A DNA stretch of 23,063 nucleotides from a virus. Position 1 is the stretch's first letter; each line of letters begins with the position of its first letter. Below the pieces are notes generated by a model. That model searched no databases, had not been told where the DNA came from, and was given only the letters and a program-made list of their open reading frames with translations. A program made the translations under genes and the position numbers. The stretch is from IMG/VR virus record IMGVR_UViG_3300012920_000286, positions 1 through 23,063 of that record; one strand, given 5' to 3'. Below, in pieces: positions 22,701-23,063 of this stretch.

Positions 22701-23063
22701 TGCCGCTGACTCTTTAGCGGCGTCAGCGATACCTGTAAAGCTTAGTCCTAGGGCTCTTAAGGGGCCCGACAGTAAAACGCCTAAAGAAGCTACTGCAATT
22801 GCCGGAGTGTCTTGGAGAACTTTTGCTAAGGGGCCTGCTATCTCATCGACAACTTCTTTTACTTTCATGATTATATCATCAAAAGCTTTTTGAAGTTGAG
22901 CATATTGATTAGGGGTTCGTCCTATTATATCCAGTATTTTTCCGTACTTACCTTCTGCCTGTGCTAGTATTTCGGTAGTTACGGCTTGGCCTTTTTGAAA
23001 TGTAGTTAACGAATTTTGATTAATATTTAAAGCTTCTGCATATTTTCTCGACGCATCGTCTAG
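19758..23063 (-). CDS. H: Tape measure protein, lambda H-like (partial, 5' end outside window)
   Basis: The tape measure protein sets tail length and is ejected with the DNA. The reading frame stays open through the right edge: the 65 codons before the internal ATG at 22868 also look coding (QAEGKYGKILDIIGRTPNQY), so that ATG is not the start and at least 1101 codons are visible. Features include hydrophobic Ala/Gly-rich segments (VASLGVLLSGPLRALGLSF; AAAAGIASAFSSALSLVSY; ALAIGAGALGGYFAA) that may form membrane helices at infection. Long Gln/Glu/Lys/Arg-rich coiled-coil stretches fill the middle. A typical tape-measure C-terminus has HGGVFDKYSTGGIARG and HGTEAVVPLPNGRSIPVEM. The stop overlaps the M-like start. 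The tail chaperone genes expected upstream are outside the window. Confidence 0.93.
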   Translation of the reverse strand, partial: LDDASRKYAEALNINQNSLTTFQKGQAVTTEILAQAEGKYGKILDIIGRTPNQYAQLQKAFDDIIMKVKEVVDEIAGPLAKVLQDTPAIAVASLGVLLSGPLRALGLSFTGIADAAKESAAEQLEFYRNVSDEVKIASKNTEDFKQDLQSLARVGIADGAKGGFLTTLSRGKDLSGTEVARFKAAVTAAENHVNSSGVVVKGAFTGMKIHMVREMSEAYTAMNAAQSTTLKKTQLFSLRMKGYFAGISAVAKAAAAGIASAFSSALSLVSYAALAFTGYQMYKELTAGPMTEEDLKLEKQARDAQVFLDRLVSINKEFSQFAEIQKELSSAGSLKFYENMSSFFGANTAAEFKTMREIMQETGLTQKEMAETSEESSKKMYAGFAAMATGAFMLRNALNFVAAAVPHPLVKLGSKALAIGAGALGGYFAADDFIEDAKDAGHFSEERKEFLANEKRNAAIKERAVAMRDVLRTSQETSKISFPEVDRLLETLDEIIAKEGPIGDALGENFDNGTRAVSKLTEELAAAAKEMSQLQNKFRSFMNSMFEISEASQLMASFEVQLEQQRKILKDMASSPNTSSEAMQTQSTVVSGLARQVETLKRTAELQRRQKERESQAALQMTDIIGNETDERQEQVRLANEELQIRTNIANLVDEIETKKVEMEVMIDFVSDGRVDGFTTPEGRTQFLDSQTGKDAMAALKQLGLDLAQLGKDLGRNLQQQGVAAEKAAVNTAKEKEKELEIQRQIVQEKQKEVQAQREILEIIKQFDARAIDKTLRDDRLRNPFGYLTADNTRARMERDSARSLIKLEKEQIEREYQVKSQMISAEYALLRAKINTARMEADISGDGLTEGQSEAYGRLQGQLNNAEQAQQAAASAAADNAKAAADERLEQLEAEVIFTNQLFIEYENLAMSFEEGMVDAFGQVIAGSMKAKDAFRAFAEMMIQEASRAIAKLLVMEAITKAMGMFGAPGVGPISSLLGGADGRYGGVMKAPQARHGGVFDKYSTGGIARGSDAGYLATLHGTEAVVPLPNGRSIPVEMSGAGAQTNNVSVNVNVQNDGRADTTTEGDSREMGKAIAAAVQREIQTQRRPGGLLSPYGAR

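Noticed and set aside
22866-22868. ATG at 22868 as start of the tape measure gene.
   Set aside because: The frame remains open to the window edge and the upstream 65 codons read like tape measure protein, so this is an internal methionine.

Overview
The window is the tail-tip and tail-fibre half of the structural region of a tailed double-stranded DNA bacteriophage. Every convincing gene lies on the minus strand, so transcription runs from high to low coordinates. The DNA is AT-rich by eye. The order tape measure, M, L, K, I, J is the phage lambda tail-tip order, so the particle probably has a long, flexible, non-contractile (siphovirus-type) tail. The repeat-rich fibre modules resemble those common in phages of marine bacteria. 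That environment is an inference, and the host cannot be named from this sequence. No integrase, RNA gene, insertion sequence or CRISPR array is visible.

Region 1 (about 23063 down to 12066) is the lambda-like tail module. It holds the 3' part of a tape measure gene (H-like, cut by the window edge), then M-like, L-like, K-like, I-like and J-like genes. Most junctions are TAATG, ATGA or GTGA overlaps, so translation is probably coupled. Compared with lambda, L has about 280 extra N-terminal residues, K is reduced to its JAMM metallopeptidase domain, and J carries a small inserted domain plus C-terminal extensions.

Region 2 (12066 to 9686) holds a 713-residue fibre-like protein, whose start overlaps the J stop, and a conserved-looking 75-residue protein.

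Region 3 (9685 to 9582) is the only real intergenic gap, 104 bases. It contains a perfect sigma-70 consensus promoter on the minus strand with a 17-base spacer and an extended -10, and a small dyad overlaps its -35 end. It should give the downstream genes their own transcript.

Region 4 (9581 to 1) is a cassette of probable baseplate and fibre proteins: a small Ig-like BppU_N-type protein, a 61-residue protein, a 684-residue lysine/arginine-rich degenerate-repeat protein, a 657-residue structural protein, and two adjacent mosaic tail fibres (625 and 1020 residues) that share near-identical modules in a different order. The 1020-residue protein has an Mtd-type N-terminal domain and eleven GYGITD repeats. 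The first 16 codons of a further gene lie at the left edge.

Together these genes would build the tail tube ruler, the tail-tip complex that opens the cell envelope, and an unusually large set of host-recognition fibres. I found no wholly unknown system. The most notable points are the consensus promoter in front of the fibre cassette, the module shuffling between neighbouring fibres, the enlarged L and J proteins, and the odd basic repeat protein.
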